NCBI GenBank assembly: GCA_020148025.1
Contig: JAHCRH010000005.1
Span: 1 to 43,795, forward strand
Origin: Patescibacteria group bacterium
GTDB lineage: Bacteria > Patescibacteriota > Minisyncoccia > Minisyncoccales > JAHCRE01
DNA length: 43,795 nucleotides
Direction: 5' to 3'
The notes under the pieces are model-generated. The model worked only from the letters and a program-made list of their open reading frames with translations. It was not told the DNA's origin and did no database searches. Positions 1 through 6,646 of this stretch are shown here, piece after piece. Numbering within the stretch: the stretch's first letter is position 1; the number at the start of each line of letters is the position of its first letter. A program made the translations under genes and the position numbers.

Positions 1-118
1 GGCCCGCGAAGCGGGAGGGTGGAGGGTGGGTGGCGTCCCCGTATAGGAAAACAGGTCGCCGAAGGCGAGCGTTAGAAACCGCGGGTTTCTAAGGAGCGGA
101 GCGACCATTAGGGTCTGG
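1..118. repeat. GC-rich palindrome cluster at window start
   Basis: No gene is seen here. The stretch holds stacked hairpins: CCCGC-GAA-GCGGG (3-15), TCGCC-GAA-GGCGA (56-68) and TTAGAAACC-GCG-GGTTTCTAA (72-92). The last two are enclosed by GGTCGC (54-59) pairing with GCGACC (101-106), which gives a cloverleaf-like fold. The third hairpin followed by GGAGCGG resembles the one at 8248-8275, so this is probably a dispersed repeat rather than a unique RNA. Function unknown. Confidence 0.6.
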
Positions 119-138
119 TCTTTACTAAATTATAGTCT

Positions 139-498
139 TTGCTAAAATTAATTAATATTTCTGTGAAACCTTATTTATTTAAAAAAATAATTTTTTCAGT
201 ATTTTTATTCTCTTTTTTAACACCTTGCTTAGCTGGGGCAATAAGAATTCCCAATCCTCTTGAAGCTGAGACATTTGAGGAGTTAATCGAAAACCTTATT
301 GATTTTATTTTCTGGGTTGCTGCAGCCATTGTCCCTTTAATGATTATTATTGCCGCTTTTTATTTTATAACATCAGTCGGTAATCCTGATAAAGTTCGAA
401 CTGCCAAATCTATAATTTTATGGACAGTAGTTGGATTCACCATTGTTTTGCTTGCCAAAGGAATAGTTTCTGTGATAAAACAAATAATAGGAGGATAG
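139..498 (+). CDS. VirB2/TrbC-like pilin family membrane protein
   Basis: Small membrane protein of 119 aa with a signal-peptide-like hydrophobic segment (about residues 13-33, ending near CLAGA) and two further membrane segments (about 52-72 and 88-108). The sequence between them, GNPDKVRTAKSIILWTVVG, has the G-x-P-x-KV pattern also present in the two pilin-like proteins downstream. This arrangement (cleaved leader plus two hydrophobic helices around a small basic loop) is that of VirB2/TrbC pilin subunits, which in Patescibacteria occur in many copies. Start is TTG; no ATG fits and no Shine-Dalgarno is visible. No VirB4 or other secretion ATPase is in the window, so a role in conjugation or a pilus is inferred from fold only. 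Confidence 0.6.
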   Translation: MLKLINISVKPYLFKKIIFSVFLFSFLTPCLAGAIRIPNPLEAETFEELIENLIDFIFWVAAAIVPLMIIIAAFYFITSVGNPDKVRTAKSIILWTVVGFTIVLLAKGIVSVIKQIIGG

Positions 499-542
499 AT
501 TCAAAAGTTGAAATCTGAGGTTTTAAAATATAAAGGTCGAAT

Positions 543-672
543 CCCCCACTAACTTTGGACATTTTTCTGAAAAAGAAAGAATTTAAATAAAAAGTTCGGG
601 AATTAAAAAATAATCTAAGACGGATTAAGAATAAATTTGGAGCCGAAGGCTCCGGTCCAAAGTTAGTGGGGG
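543..672 (+). promoter_or_regulatory. Inverted-repeat leader before pilin genes, copy 1
   Basis: Perfect 18-bp inverted repeat: CCCCCACTAACTTTGGAC (543-560) against GTCCAAAGTTAGTGGGGG (655-672). Inside the right half is a smaller hairpin GGAGCC-GAA-GGCTCC (639-653). The upstream flank AAGGTCGAAT and the downstream flank GAGAAT are also present in copy 2 at 22772-22841. The right arm ends 37 nt before the ATG of the following pilin gene in both copies. A long RNA hairpin in the 5' UTR or a non-autonomous mobile element are the two readings. Confidence 0.75.
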
Positions 673-709
673 AGAATAAACAATTAATAATGAATGAAAA
701 ATAAAACAT

Positions 710-1093
710 ATGAACAAAATTATTCCAGTTTTAGTTTTGGCCTTTTTACTCTTGCCAATGGTAGCTTCTGCTCAAGATACCTGTCACCTAGTGGTAGATT
801 TGGACTATATTCATGAGGACTGTACAGAAGGCGCAGACGTTTCTGTTGATGACTATGGGGCCTGCTGTTTGTTTAACTCAATTCACGTTATTACTAGATG
901 GTTGAGCGGTATTATAGCGGCCCTTGTTGGACTTTTCATAATTGTGGGAGCATTTATGATTGTTACAGCTGGTGGAGTGCCTGAGAAAGTAACTGCTGGA
1001 AGAAATTATATCTTGTATGCAGTAATCGGAATGGTAGTTTTCCTTTTTGCCAGAGCTATTCCATCTATTGCAAGAGCTATATTAGGAATGTAG
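710..1093 (+). CDS. VirB2-like pilin paralog 1
   Basis: 127 aa with a classical signal peptide (MNKIIPVLVLAFLLLPMVASA, cleavage after ASA), a Cys-containing ectodomain of about 45 residues with four cysteines (the CH and EDC region, then GACC), and two membrane helices around the loop GGVPEKVTAGRN. The loop pattern matches the protein at 139-498. The four cysteines suggest disulfides outside the cytoplasm. The next gene is a tandem near-copy. The gene sits 37 nt after a long inverted repeat that also precedes the type IV pilin at 22879, so the two pilin types may share a control element. Pilin assignment rests on topology; there is no assembly ATPase nearby. Confidence 0.6.
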   Translation: MNKIIPVLVLAFLLLPMVASAQDTCHLVVDLDYIHEDCTEGADVSVDDYGACCLFNSIHVITRWLSGIIAALVGLFIIVGAFMIVTAGGVPEKVTAGRNYILYAVIGMVVFLFARAIPSIARAILGM

Positions 1094-1145
1094 AGGAAAG
1101 AAGATTGAGTAAAACTTTAATTTTCTGTTTGGAGAAATAAAACAT

Positions 1146-1529
1146 ATGAATAAAATTATTCCAGTTTTAGCTTTGGCCTTTTTGCTTTTGCCAATGGTAG
1201 CTCTAGCCCAAGATAGATGTCATTTAGTGGCCGATTTGACTTACATTGATCCTGCCTGTACAAGTGGCGCAGACGTTTCTGTTGATGACTATGGGGCCTG
1301 CTGTTTGTTTAATTCAATTCATGTTGTCACCAATTGGGTAAGCGGTATTGTAGGAGCCTTTGTTGGACTTTTCATAATTGTGGGAGCATTTATGATTGTT
1401 ACAGCTGGTGGAGTGCCTGAGAAAGTAACTCGAGGAAGAAACTATATTTTTTATGCCGTGGCAGGCATGATTGTTTTCCTTTTTGCCAGAGCTATTCCAT
1501 CTGCTGCAAAAGCTATAATGGGAATGTAG
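1146..1529 (+). CDS. VirB2-like pilin paralog 2 (tandem duplicate)
   Basis: Same length as the preceding gene (127 aa) and clearly its duplicate: the signal peptide, the stretch DVSVDDYGACCLFNSIHV and the second membrane loop are nearly identical, while the ectodomain between residues 25 and 45 differs. All four ectodomain cysteines are kept. The upstream 52-nt spacer ends with GGAG followed by AAATAAAACAT, similar to the region before copy 1, but the long inverted repeat is not duplicated, so this copy probably depends on read-through from the first. A strong hairpin terminator follows at 1591. Either both subunits are co-assembled or one is a variant surface form. Confidence 0.6.
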   Translation: MNKIIPVLALAFLLLPMVALAQDRCHLVADLTYIDPACTSGADVSVDDYGACCLFNSIHVVTNWVSGIVGAFVGLFIIVGAFMIVTAGGVPEKVTRGRNYIFYAVAGMIVFLFARAIPSAAKAIMGM

Positions 1530-1590
1530 AGAAAGGAAAATTGGGTAAAATTTTAACTCTCTGTTAGAAGGAATGATTGTTTTGAGATTT

Positions 1591-1622
1591 AATCAACCCC
1601 GTCTGACGGGGTTGATTTTTTT
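1591..1622 (+). terminator. Rho-independent terminator after the pilin pair
   Basis: AATCAACCCC pairs with GGGGTTGATT around the loop GTCTGAC, followed by a run of Ts. It closes the pilin operon. Confidence 0.85.
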
Positions 1623-1637
1623 ATATTTAAAAGATAA

Positions 1638-1773
1638 ACCCCGTTAGAAAATCGTAAGGCTTTCGGGAATCATAAAGCTTTGGGGTCAGGGGAGGGACAG
1701 TCCCTCATTTCTCCCCCTTACTATGTATTGAGCTGGTCTGGTATAGAAACTTGTATTTTTTTTCTAACGGGGT
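1638..1773. repeat. 14-bp inverted repeat element upstream of tRNA-Leu
   Basis: ACCCCGTTAGAAAA (1638-1651) and TTTTCTAACGGGGT (1760-1773) are a perfect 14-bp inverted pair 108 nt apart. The inside contains GAGGGA-CAG-TCCCTC and an outer GGGGAG/CTCCCC pairing. The right arm overlaps the spacer of the tRNA-Leu promoter. No reading frame of note lies inside. It could be a MITE-like element or a structured RNA. Confidence 0.6.
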
Positions 1774-1778
1774 AAAAT
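1751..1778 (+). promoter_or_regulatory. Promoter of tRNA-Leu
   Basis: TTGTAT (1751-1756), 16-nt spacer, TAAAAT (1773-1778); transcription would start about at the tRNA 5' end at 1787. Confidence 0.5.
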
Positions 1779-1786
1779 AATTAAGA

Positions 1787-1868
1787 GCCGTGGTGGCGAA
1801 ACTGGAAAACGCGCTGGGTTTAGGACCCAGTGGGGAGACCCTTGAGAGTTCAAATCTCTCCCACGGCA
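1787..1868 (+). tRNA. tRNA-Leu (anticodon UAG)
   Basis: Acceptor GCCGTGG pairs with CCACGGC. The anticodon arm CTGGG-TTTAGGA-CCCAG gives anticodon TAG. There is a long variable arm (TGGGGAGACCCTTGA region) as expected for class II tRNAs, and the T arm is GAGAG-TTCAAAT-CTCTC. CCA is not encoded (the discriminator A is followed by CAG), so CCA must be added enzymatically. Confidence 0.95.
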
Positions 1869-1872
1869 CAGC

Positions 1873-1897
1873 AAAAGTCGCCCCAAAGGCGACTTTT
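1873..1897. terminator. Bidirectional terminator between tRNA-Leu and hsp20
   Basis: AAAAGTCGCC-CCAAA-GGCGACTTTT is a 10-bp hairpin with A-run and T-run flanks on both sides. It can end the tRNA transcript (+) and the valS-side hsp20 transcript (-). Confidence 0.8.
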
Positions 1898-1918
1898 AGT
1901 TCTTAGTTTTTAGTCTTT

Positions 1919-2332
1919 CTATTCTTTCACTACTATCTCTCTTTTTTTCCCTCTTTCAATTTTAGGCATCCTTATAGTTAAAATTCCTTCTTTAAAGGAG
2001 GCATCGGCTCTTGAAGGGTCGACCTCCACCGGTAAAATAATTTCCCGGGAAAAAGATCCCCAATAACACTCTTGGTAAAAATAATTTTTTTCTCCTTCTT
2101 CAGTTGTCTTTTCTCGTTTCCCCTTAATCATCAATTTATCTTTTTCAATAGAAATATCTAAATTTGCTAGCTTGATTCCAGCAATAGCTGACTGAATAAC
2201 TAATTCTTTTTCGGTTTGATAAACATCAACCGCTAATTGTCCTTCCGGCTCAAACCACTTTTCCTCAGTCTTTTCAGTTTCTTTAGATTTTGCTTCTGTT
2301 TCCTTTTTTAACTTTTTAAAAAAAGTAGCCAT
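1919..2332 (-). CDS. Hsp20/alpha-crystallin small heat shock protein
   Basis: Small ATP-independent chaperone of 137 aa. A charged Lys/Glu-rich N-terminus of about 30 residues is followed by an alpha-crystallin domain (about 32-125): AVDVYQTEKELVIQSAIAG at its start, the sheet segment SFSREIILPVEVDPSRADA, and FKEGILTIRMPK near the end. The C-terminal I-x-I/V anchor is represented by EIVV. The gene overlaps the 3' end of the upstream prsW-like gene by 17 nt, so the two are probably translated from one mRNA. Length is typical for bacterial Hsp20. Confidence 0.92.
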   Translation of the reverse strand: MATFFKKLKKETEAKSKETEKTEEKWFEPEGQLAVDVYQTEKELVIQSAIAGIKLANLDISIEKDKLMIKGKREKTTEEGEKNYFYQECYWGSFSREIILPVEVDPSRADASFKEGILTIRMPKIERGKKREIVVKE

Positions 2333-3035
2333 TATATTTAATTTTACAGATACTTTTCATTTTTTCAAGTTTTTTAAATCCCAAAGAAATAACAAAAGCC
2401 AGACCAATTAAAATTATTACTGGAATCAAAAATCTTGCAGGCCCCTCCATTATCATTATAGAAAAATTATAAAGTCCGTGTAAAATTGTTGCTATTCCTA
2501 AACCAGTAGTAATTAACCTAAATCGATTTTTTATCTCAAAAAAAGATTGGGCAAGAAAATAACCCACCAGTCCTGAACAAAGAGCATGCAGGAAGGTGGC
2601 GGTGATAAAACGAAAAGAGACTAAAACTAAAATTTCCTCAAAAGGTAAAAGAAATATCTCTGGGGAGAAAAAAAACAAGAGGTTTTCTAAAGCAGCAAAG
2701 CCCAAAGCCGAAATTATCATATAAAGCATGGCATCTAATGGTTCATCAAATTCTGGATCTGTGACTACTTTTTCTCTTATTACCAGATATTTTAAAATCT
2801 CCTCGATCAAAGCTATTCCAAAAAAAATATATAAAATTTGGGGAAGATTTAGTTTTGCGAATACTTCAAAAACCCCTCTTTCAATAAAAATTGCAGGTAG
2901 TGTAACCAATATTCCCCAAAAGAAAATTTTCAAGACCATTCCTTTTGGTTCTGGATGAACATCTTTCCTTAGAAAAAATAAAAGCCAGATGATACTGGGT
3001 AAAAGACCAAAAATGAAAAAGATAAAATAAGACAT
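2316..3035 (-). CDS. PrsW-family intramembrane protease
   Basis: Polytopic membrane protein (239 aa, about seven hydrophobic segments). It carries the PrsW signatures: IALIEEILKYLVIRE (the EExxK element) near residue 80, a His in the helix FLHALCSGLVGYFLA near 147-162, and HGLYNF near 188. PrsW members cut membrane-bound anti-sigma factors or other membrane proteins within the bilayer. No anti-sigma factor is seen in the window, so the substrate is unknown. It is followed with overlap by hsp20, which suggests a membrane/protein-stress unit (inference). Upstream lies an 8-nt-period repeat array rather than a recognisable promoter. Confidence 0.85.
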   Translation of the reverse strand: MSYFIFFIFGLLPSIIWLLFFLRKDVHPEPKGMVLKIFFWGILVTLPAIFIERGVFEVFAKLNLPQILYIFFGIALIEEILKYLVIREKVVTDPEFDEPLDAMLYMIISALGFAALENLLFFFSPEIFLLPFEEILVLVSFRFITATFLHALCSGLVGYFLAQSFFEIKNRFRLITTGLGIATILHGLYNFSIMIMEGPARFLIPVIILIGLAFVISLGFKKLEKMKSICKIKYNGYFF

Positions 3036-3036
3036 T

Positions 3037-3116
3037 TCATTTTAACATTTTAACATTTAAGCGTTTAAACATTACGAGTTCGATTTTGTTTAAATGTTAG
3101 TATGTTTAGATGTTTA
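3037..3116. repeat. Octamer-period array with inverted arms between prsW and valS
   Basis: Units of about 8 nt (CATTTTAA, CATTTTAA, CATTTAAG, CGTTTAAA) form a left arm; after a centre ACGAGTTCGATTTTG a right arm of complementary type follows (TTTAAATG, TTAGTATG, TTTAGATG, TTTATATG). The array reaches the valS stop codon. A similar one is at 25241-25330. Confidence 0.7.
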
Positions 3117-5264
3117 TATGGCGTTTGGCCATTTTTCAACCATTAAACATTTCTTTTTATTTTTTATTAGTAATCTTTGATAAATTTCTTCAGTAATAAA
3201 CGGAACAAAGGGATGCAAAAGTTTAAGAGAATTTAGCAATACATATAATAAAATCTTTTTTGTTTTCTTTTGTGATTTGGAATTTGTAATCTGGGATTTC
3301 GCCATCTCAATGTATTTGTCGCAGAAATCATGCCAGAAAAAATCATAAAGCTTATGGGCTGCCTGACCAAATCGAAAGCTCTCCAAATCTTTATTTACTA
3401 ATTTCACTGTCTTATTTAAGGCATTAAGAATTTTTTTATCCGCCAAAGTTAGATTCTTAGAATCCAATTTGAAATTTGAAATTTGAAATTTGAAATTTCC
3501 GATTCGTCCTAAGACGAATCGGCTGGCGTTCCAAATCTTATTGCAGAATTTTCTTCCCATCACGATATTATCTTCAACAAATCGAATATCTTGCCCTCCC
3601 ATAATCTGATAGACAATTCCGAAACGGGTGGCATCCGCTCCATATTTTTCAATAAGATTTATCGGGTCAATTCCAGTACCTAATGATTTTGACATTCTTT
3701 TTCCTTCTTTAGTTAAGACAGTGGCGTGAATATAAACATTTTTAAAAGGGACTTTTCCCATAAATTCTATTCCTGAAAAAATCATCCTCGTTACCCACAA
3801 ATTAATAATCCCTCGATCAGTGCTTAAGACATTGCTTGGATAAAATCTATCTAAATCGCTTTTTTGGGCCCGCCCCTTCAGGGCGAGGCTCGCCTCCTTC
3901 TTCGAAGAAGGAGGCGGCCAGCCCAAAGTTGCAAATGGCCAGAGAGCTGAAGAAAACCAGGTATCTAAAACATCTTCCACTCCTTTGAGAGGTATTTTAT
4001 GGCCCCACCAGATTTGACGAGAGATACACCAATCTTTTATATTTTTTAACCAATCAAAATAAATTTTCTCGAAGTTTTTCGGAACAAACTTAACTTTCCC
4101 AGTTTCTATCGCCCAAATTGCCAGTTTGGCTAAATCATTCATTTTTAAAAACCATTGCCAGGAAGGAATTAGTTCAATTGTAGTTTTGCATCGATAGCAT
4201 TGAGGAACTTGATGAAGATAACCCTCGATTTTTTCTAAAAAACCTTGTTTTTTTAAATCTCTGACAATTTTTTTTCGACTCTCTAAAGAGAACAATCCTT
4301 GATAGGGGAGAGGAACTTCTTTTGTCATTTCCCCGTTCTTATTGATAACCTGGACAATTTTTAAATTGTGCAAAAGCCCAATTTCATAATCTGTCATATC
4401 GTGGGCTGGAGTTATCTTTACTGCCCCTGTCCCAAATTTTGGGTCAACTAATTTGTCAGCAATGATTGGAATTTCTCGATTGACTAAGGGCAAAATAACT
4501 TTTTTCCCAATTAAATTTTTGTACCGTTTATCTTTAGGATTTACTGCCACTGCTGTATCGCCAAGCATAGTTTCCGGCCTTGTAGTTGCCACCGTAATAT
4601 ATTTTCGTTTCTTGTCGCTTGTCGCTTGTCGCTTGTCGCTAAATAGATAGCGGATATACCAGAGTTTCCCCTTTTTCTCTTTATATTCCAGCTCTAAATC
4701 TGACAAACTGGTTTGGCATCTCGGGCACCAATTTACTACTTTTTTTCCTCGATAAATCCACCCTTTTTTACAATAATGTAAAAAAGCTTTTTCTACTGCC
4801 TGACAATATTTGTCATCCATGGTAAAACGAGTTCTCGACCAGTCACAGGAAACCCCCAATTTTTTTAGCTGGTCTAAAATGATATTCCCATATTTCTTCT
4901 TCCACTGCCAGATTCTTTTTAAAAATTTTTTCCGTCCCAAATCAAAACGAGTTTTTTGTTCCTTTTTTAATTCTTTTTCCACTCTTACCTGGGTGGCGAT
5001 ACCAGCGTGATCAGTTCCTGGAAGCCAGAGGGTTTTAAAACCTTGAAGGCGTTTCCAGCGAATTAAGATATCCTGCGAAAGACTATTTAAAGCGTGACCC
5101 ATATGAAGGGAACCAGTAATATTTGGTGGAGGAATTAAAATGGTGTAAGATTTTTTTCTTTTTCCTGGCAATTTATCAGGATTGAAAAAACCAGATCTCA
5201 ACCAGAGATTATAGATAGGAGACTCTACTTTTTTTGGTTGGTAAACCTTTGGTAATTCTTTCAT
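3114..5264 (-). CDS. valS: Valyl-tRNA synthetase, short form with repeat-derived insertions
   Basis: Class I synthetase that charges tRNA-Val. HIGH-type motif HMGHALNS (about residues 55-62), editing-domain region with ATTRPETMLGDTAVAVNP, GTDHAGI, DTWFSSALWP, and KMSKSLGTGIDP. Cys pairs WCPRC and CYRC could bind zinc. At 716 aa it is shorter than the roughly 850-950 aa of typical bacterial enzymes; the C-terminal coiled coil is absent. Four stretches look like in-frame repeat insertions: SDKRQATSDK (about 209-218), a palindrome-encoded PPSSKKEASLALKGRAQKS (about 446-467), GNFKFQISNFKL (about 588-600) and AKSQITNSKSQ (about 654-665). They fall in linkers or surface loops, so the enzyme is probably active. 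A TATAAT box 6 nt before the ATG predicts a leaderless mRNA. Confidence 0.95.
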   Translation of the reverse strand: MKELPKVYQPKKVESPIYNLWLRSGFFNPDKLPGKRKKSYTILIPPPNITGSLHMGHALNSLSQDILIRWKRLQGFKTLWLPGTDHAGIATQVRVEKELKKEQKTRFDLGRKKFLKRIWQWKKKYGNIILDQLKKLGVSCDWSRTRFTMDDKYCQAVEKAFLHYCKKGWIYRGKKVVNWCPRCQTSLSDLELEYKEKKGKLWYIRYLFSDKRQATSDKKRKYITVATTRPETMLGDTAVAVNPKDKRYKNLIGKKVILPLVNREIPIIADKLVDPKFGTGAVKITPAHDMTDYEIGLLHNLKIVQVINKNGEMTKEVPLPYQGLFSLESRKKIVRDLKKQGFLEKIEGYLHQVPQCYRCKTTIELIPSWQWFLKMNDLAKLAIWAIETGKVKFVPKNFEKIYFDWLKNIKDWCISRQIWWGHKIPLKGVEDVLDTWFSSALWPFATLGWPPPSSKKEASLALKGRAQKSDLDRFYPSNVLSTDRGIINLWVTRMIFSGIEFMGKVPFKNVYIHATVLTKEGKRMSKSLGTGIDPINLIEKYGADATRFGIVYQIMGGQDIRFVEDNIVMGRKFCNKIWNASRFVLGRIGNFKFQISNFKLDSKNLTLADKKILNALNKTVKLVNKDLESFRFGQAAHKLYDFFWHDFCDKYIEMAKSQITNSKSQKKTKKILLYVLLNSLKLLHPFVPFITEEIYQRLLIKNKKKCLMVEKWPNAI
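3269..3303. repeat. 7-nt array in valS, C-terminal part
   Basis: TTTGTGA TTTGGAA TTTGTAA TCTGGGA TTTCGCC: five degenerate heptamers read in frame as AKSQITNSKSQ. Confidence 0.65.
3466..3522. repeat. 7-nt array plus palindrome in valS
   Basis: Four exact GAAATTT units (3471-3498) with a partial unit before them, followed without a gap by the perfect hairpin CCGATTCGTC-CTAA-GACGAATCGG (3499-3522). Together they encode the linker between the catalytic and anticodon-binding parts of ValS. Confidence 0.9.
3863..3927. repeat. RPE-like palindromic element inserted in valS
   Basis: Outer TTTGGGC/GCCCAAA encloses the hairpin CGCCC-CTTCA-GGGCG and a perfect 24-nt palindrome whose half is GCCTCCTTCTTC. 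The sequence CCCGCCCC...GGGCGAGGCT...CGCCTC matches the element inside rpoB (36938-36990). It is in frame, coding about 20 residues not expected between LGWP and the DLxRFYP motif of ValS. Confidence 0.85.
4611..4640. repeat. 7-nt array in valS editing region
   Basis: Four exact CTTGTCG units plus CT. On the coding strand it reads as SDKRQATSDK, inserted between the zinc-ribbon strand LWYIRYLF and KYITVATTRPE. Confidence 0.9.
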
Positions 5265-5270
5265 AGATTT

Positions 5271-5276
5271 ATTATA
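5271..5276 (-). promoter_or_regulatory. -10 box of valS, leaderless configuration
   Basis: TATAAT on the minus strand with exactly 6 nt (AAATCT) to the ATG, preceded by TGA (extended -10 type). The expected transcription start coincides with the A of ATG. Confidence 0.65.
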
Positions 5277-5303
5277 TCATGTTTGAGCCTCACGCTTTAT
5301 GTT

Positions 5304-6521
5304 TCAGGCTATTCTTAGATTTGCCTCAGCCTTGATCTGCTCCCAATTTTCTTTCTCACTCCTTAACCAATGAAAATAGCCAGCTATAGCTACCATTACG
5401 GCATTATCAGTACAAAATTGGATACTTGGTTCTAGATATTGGATATTAGATGAGTCCTCTTTTATTCTTCCTTTTAACTGTTTTCTAAGTTCGCTATTGG
5501 CAACTACTCCTCCGCCAAGGATAATTGTTTTAGCTTTGTATTTTTTCGCTGCTTTAATGGTTTTTTTAATTAAAACATCAATTATTGCCTGCTGAACCTC
5601 AGCAGACATTTCTTGGATGTAGTTTTTTGAAGTCCTGATTTTAGGTGATTGTTTTTTAAAATTGTATAAAACCGCTGTTTTTAGACCAGAAAAACTAAAA
5701 TCAAAATTTTTTTGGTGAATCATCGGTCTTGGCAACCTAGTTTTTAGTTTATAGTTTATAGTTTTTAGTTTTGCGGCTTGCCGCTCAATTTCTGGTCCTC
5801 CTGGATAACCCATTCCTAAAATTCTAGCTGTTTTATCAAAGCATTCACCAGCAGCATCGTCCCGAGTTTCACCAATGATTTTGTATTCTTCAAAATTTTT
5901 CATTAAGATAAGTTGAGTATGCCCTCCTGAAACCACTAAACAAATTGCGGGAAAAATATTTTTGAAAGTTGAAAGTCGAGAGTTGAAAGTTGAGCCAACT
6001 GGCGGAAGCCAGTTAGCAAAGATGTGAGCCTCGATATGGTTTATTGGAATTATTGGTAGTTTCCAGGAGAAAGCTAAAGCTTTGGCAAAATTTACCCCCA
6101 CCCATAAACAAGGTTCTAACCCGGGCCCCACAGTCACGGCAATGACATCAATTTCCGGCTTTTGGTATTTTACTAAAAATTTTTCAAGTTGCTTATAAAG
6201 AATCTCTTCTCGTTTTAATATTTTCTTTGAAATTTCGAGTTTTAATTTAAGGTTCTGAGATTTTGAGTCCTTGGATTCTCTAAGGAGCTTAGCTCCTTTC
6301 AGTAAAGATTCCGTTAAGGCTTGTTCTAATACTGGGACAAGATTGCGCTGGTGTTCTCTTTTAGCTAAGGTTGGATAGACTCCTCCATATTTTCGGTGAA
6401 TTTTTATCTGGGAAGAAACAATATTGGATAAAATTTTAAAACGGACTCTTTTCCTGCCAAGAGCCTTAATTGTCGCTATGCAAGTATCATCACATGATGT
6501 TTCTATAGCGAGAATTATCAT
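5304..6521 (-). CDS. tsaD: tRNA N6-threonylcarbamoyladenosine synthase TsaD, enlarged by repeats
   Basis: Catalytic subunit for t6A37 in tRNAs reading ANN codons. Motifs: MIILAIETSCDDTC at the N-terminus, metal-binding NHIEAHIFA, VSGGHTQLIL, DDAAGECFDKTARILGMGYPGG, FDFSFSGLKTAV, GGGVVANSELR, CTDNAVMVA. The usual length is about 340 aa; this one has 405. The surplus maps to low-complexity segments encoded by 7-nt arrays and small palindromes: LLKGAKLLRESKDSKS and following (about 73-105), VGSTFNSRLSTFKN (about 173-188), KLKTINYKLKT (about 250-260) and SNIQYLEPSIQ (about 355-366). All catalytic motifs are intact, so it should work. A TATAAT box lies 12 nt before the ATG, and the divergent tRNA-Glu promoter overlaps it. 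Confidence 0.95.
   Translation of the reverse strand: MIILAIETSCDDTCIATIKALGRKRVRFKILSNIVSSQIKIHRKYGGVYPTLAKREHQRNLVPVLEQALTESLLKGAKLLRESKDSKSQNLKLKLEISKKILKREEILYKQLEKFLVKYQKPEIDVIAVTVGPGLEPCLWVGVNFAKALAFSWKLPIIPINHIEAHIFANWLPPVGSTFNSRLSTFKNIFPAICLVVSGGHTQLILMKNFEEYKIIGETRDDAAGECFDKTARILGMGYPGGPEIERQAAKLKTINYKLKTRLPRPMIHQKNFDFSFSGLKTAVLYNFKKQSPKIRTSKNYIQEMSAEVQQAIIDVLIKKTIKAAKKYKAKTIILGGGVVANSELRKQLKGRIKEDSSNIQYLEPSIQFCTDNAVMVAIAGYFHWLRSEKENWEQIKAEANLRIA
5418..5459. repeat. 7-nt array in tsaD (site 1)
   Basis: TTGGATA CTTGGTT CTAGATA TTGGATA TTAGATG AGTCCTC, six degenerate heptamers just before the CTDNA motif. Confidence 0.75.
5739..5772. repeat. 7-nt array in tsaD (site 2)
   Basis: Units TTTAGTT, TATAGTT, TATAGTT, TTTAGTT; encodes KLKTINYKLKT. 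Confidence 0.8.
5962..6014. repeat. 7-nt array plus hairpin in tsaD (site 3)
   Basis: TTGAAAG TTGAAAG TCGAGAG TTGAAAG TTGAGCC followed at once by the hairpin AACTGGC-GGAA-GCCAGTT (5997-6014). Same array-plus-palindrome order as at 3466-3522. Confidence 0.85.
6225..6298. repeat. Degenerate 7-nt array plus hairpin in tsaD (site 4)
   Basis: A degenerate heptamer tract (GAAATTT, CGAGTTT, TAATTTA, and so on) leads to the hairpin AAGGAGC-TTA-GCTCCTT (6282-6298). It encodes the largest extra segment of TsaD. Confidence 0.55.
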
Positions 6522-6524
6522 ATC

Positions 6525-6553
6525 TTTACATTTATTATAGTTTGAGATAAGAT
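6525..6553 (+). promoter_or_regulatory. Promoter of tRNA-Glu and the following gene
   Basis: TTTACA (6525-6530), 17-nt spacer, TAAGAT (6548-6553). The same TAAGAT -10 box is used before the tRNA-Ser pair at 10762. It overlaps the divergent tsaD -10 box (6534-6539). Confidence 0.6.
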
Positions 6554-6566
6554 AAAAAGGAAATTT

Positions 6567-6638
6567 GACCCCATCGTCTAGTGGTTAGGACTTTAGGTTT
6601 TCATCCTAACAACCGGGGTTCGACTCCCCGTGGGGTCG
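6567..6638 (+). tRNA. tRNA-Glu (anticodon UUC)
   Basis: Acceptor GACCCCA with TGGGGTC; anticodon arm TTAGG-TTTTCAT-CCTAA, anticodon TTC; T arm CGGGG-TTCGACT-CCCCG. CCA is not encoded. The ATG of the next gene follows 8 nt after the discriminator base. Confidence 0.95.
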
Positions 6639-6646
6639 CTATTTTT

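Noticed and set aside
437-709. 90-aa ORF on the minus strand
   Set aside because: It runs through the inverted-repeat leader and the 3' end of the first pilin gene; no coding features.
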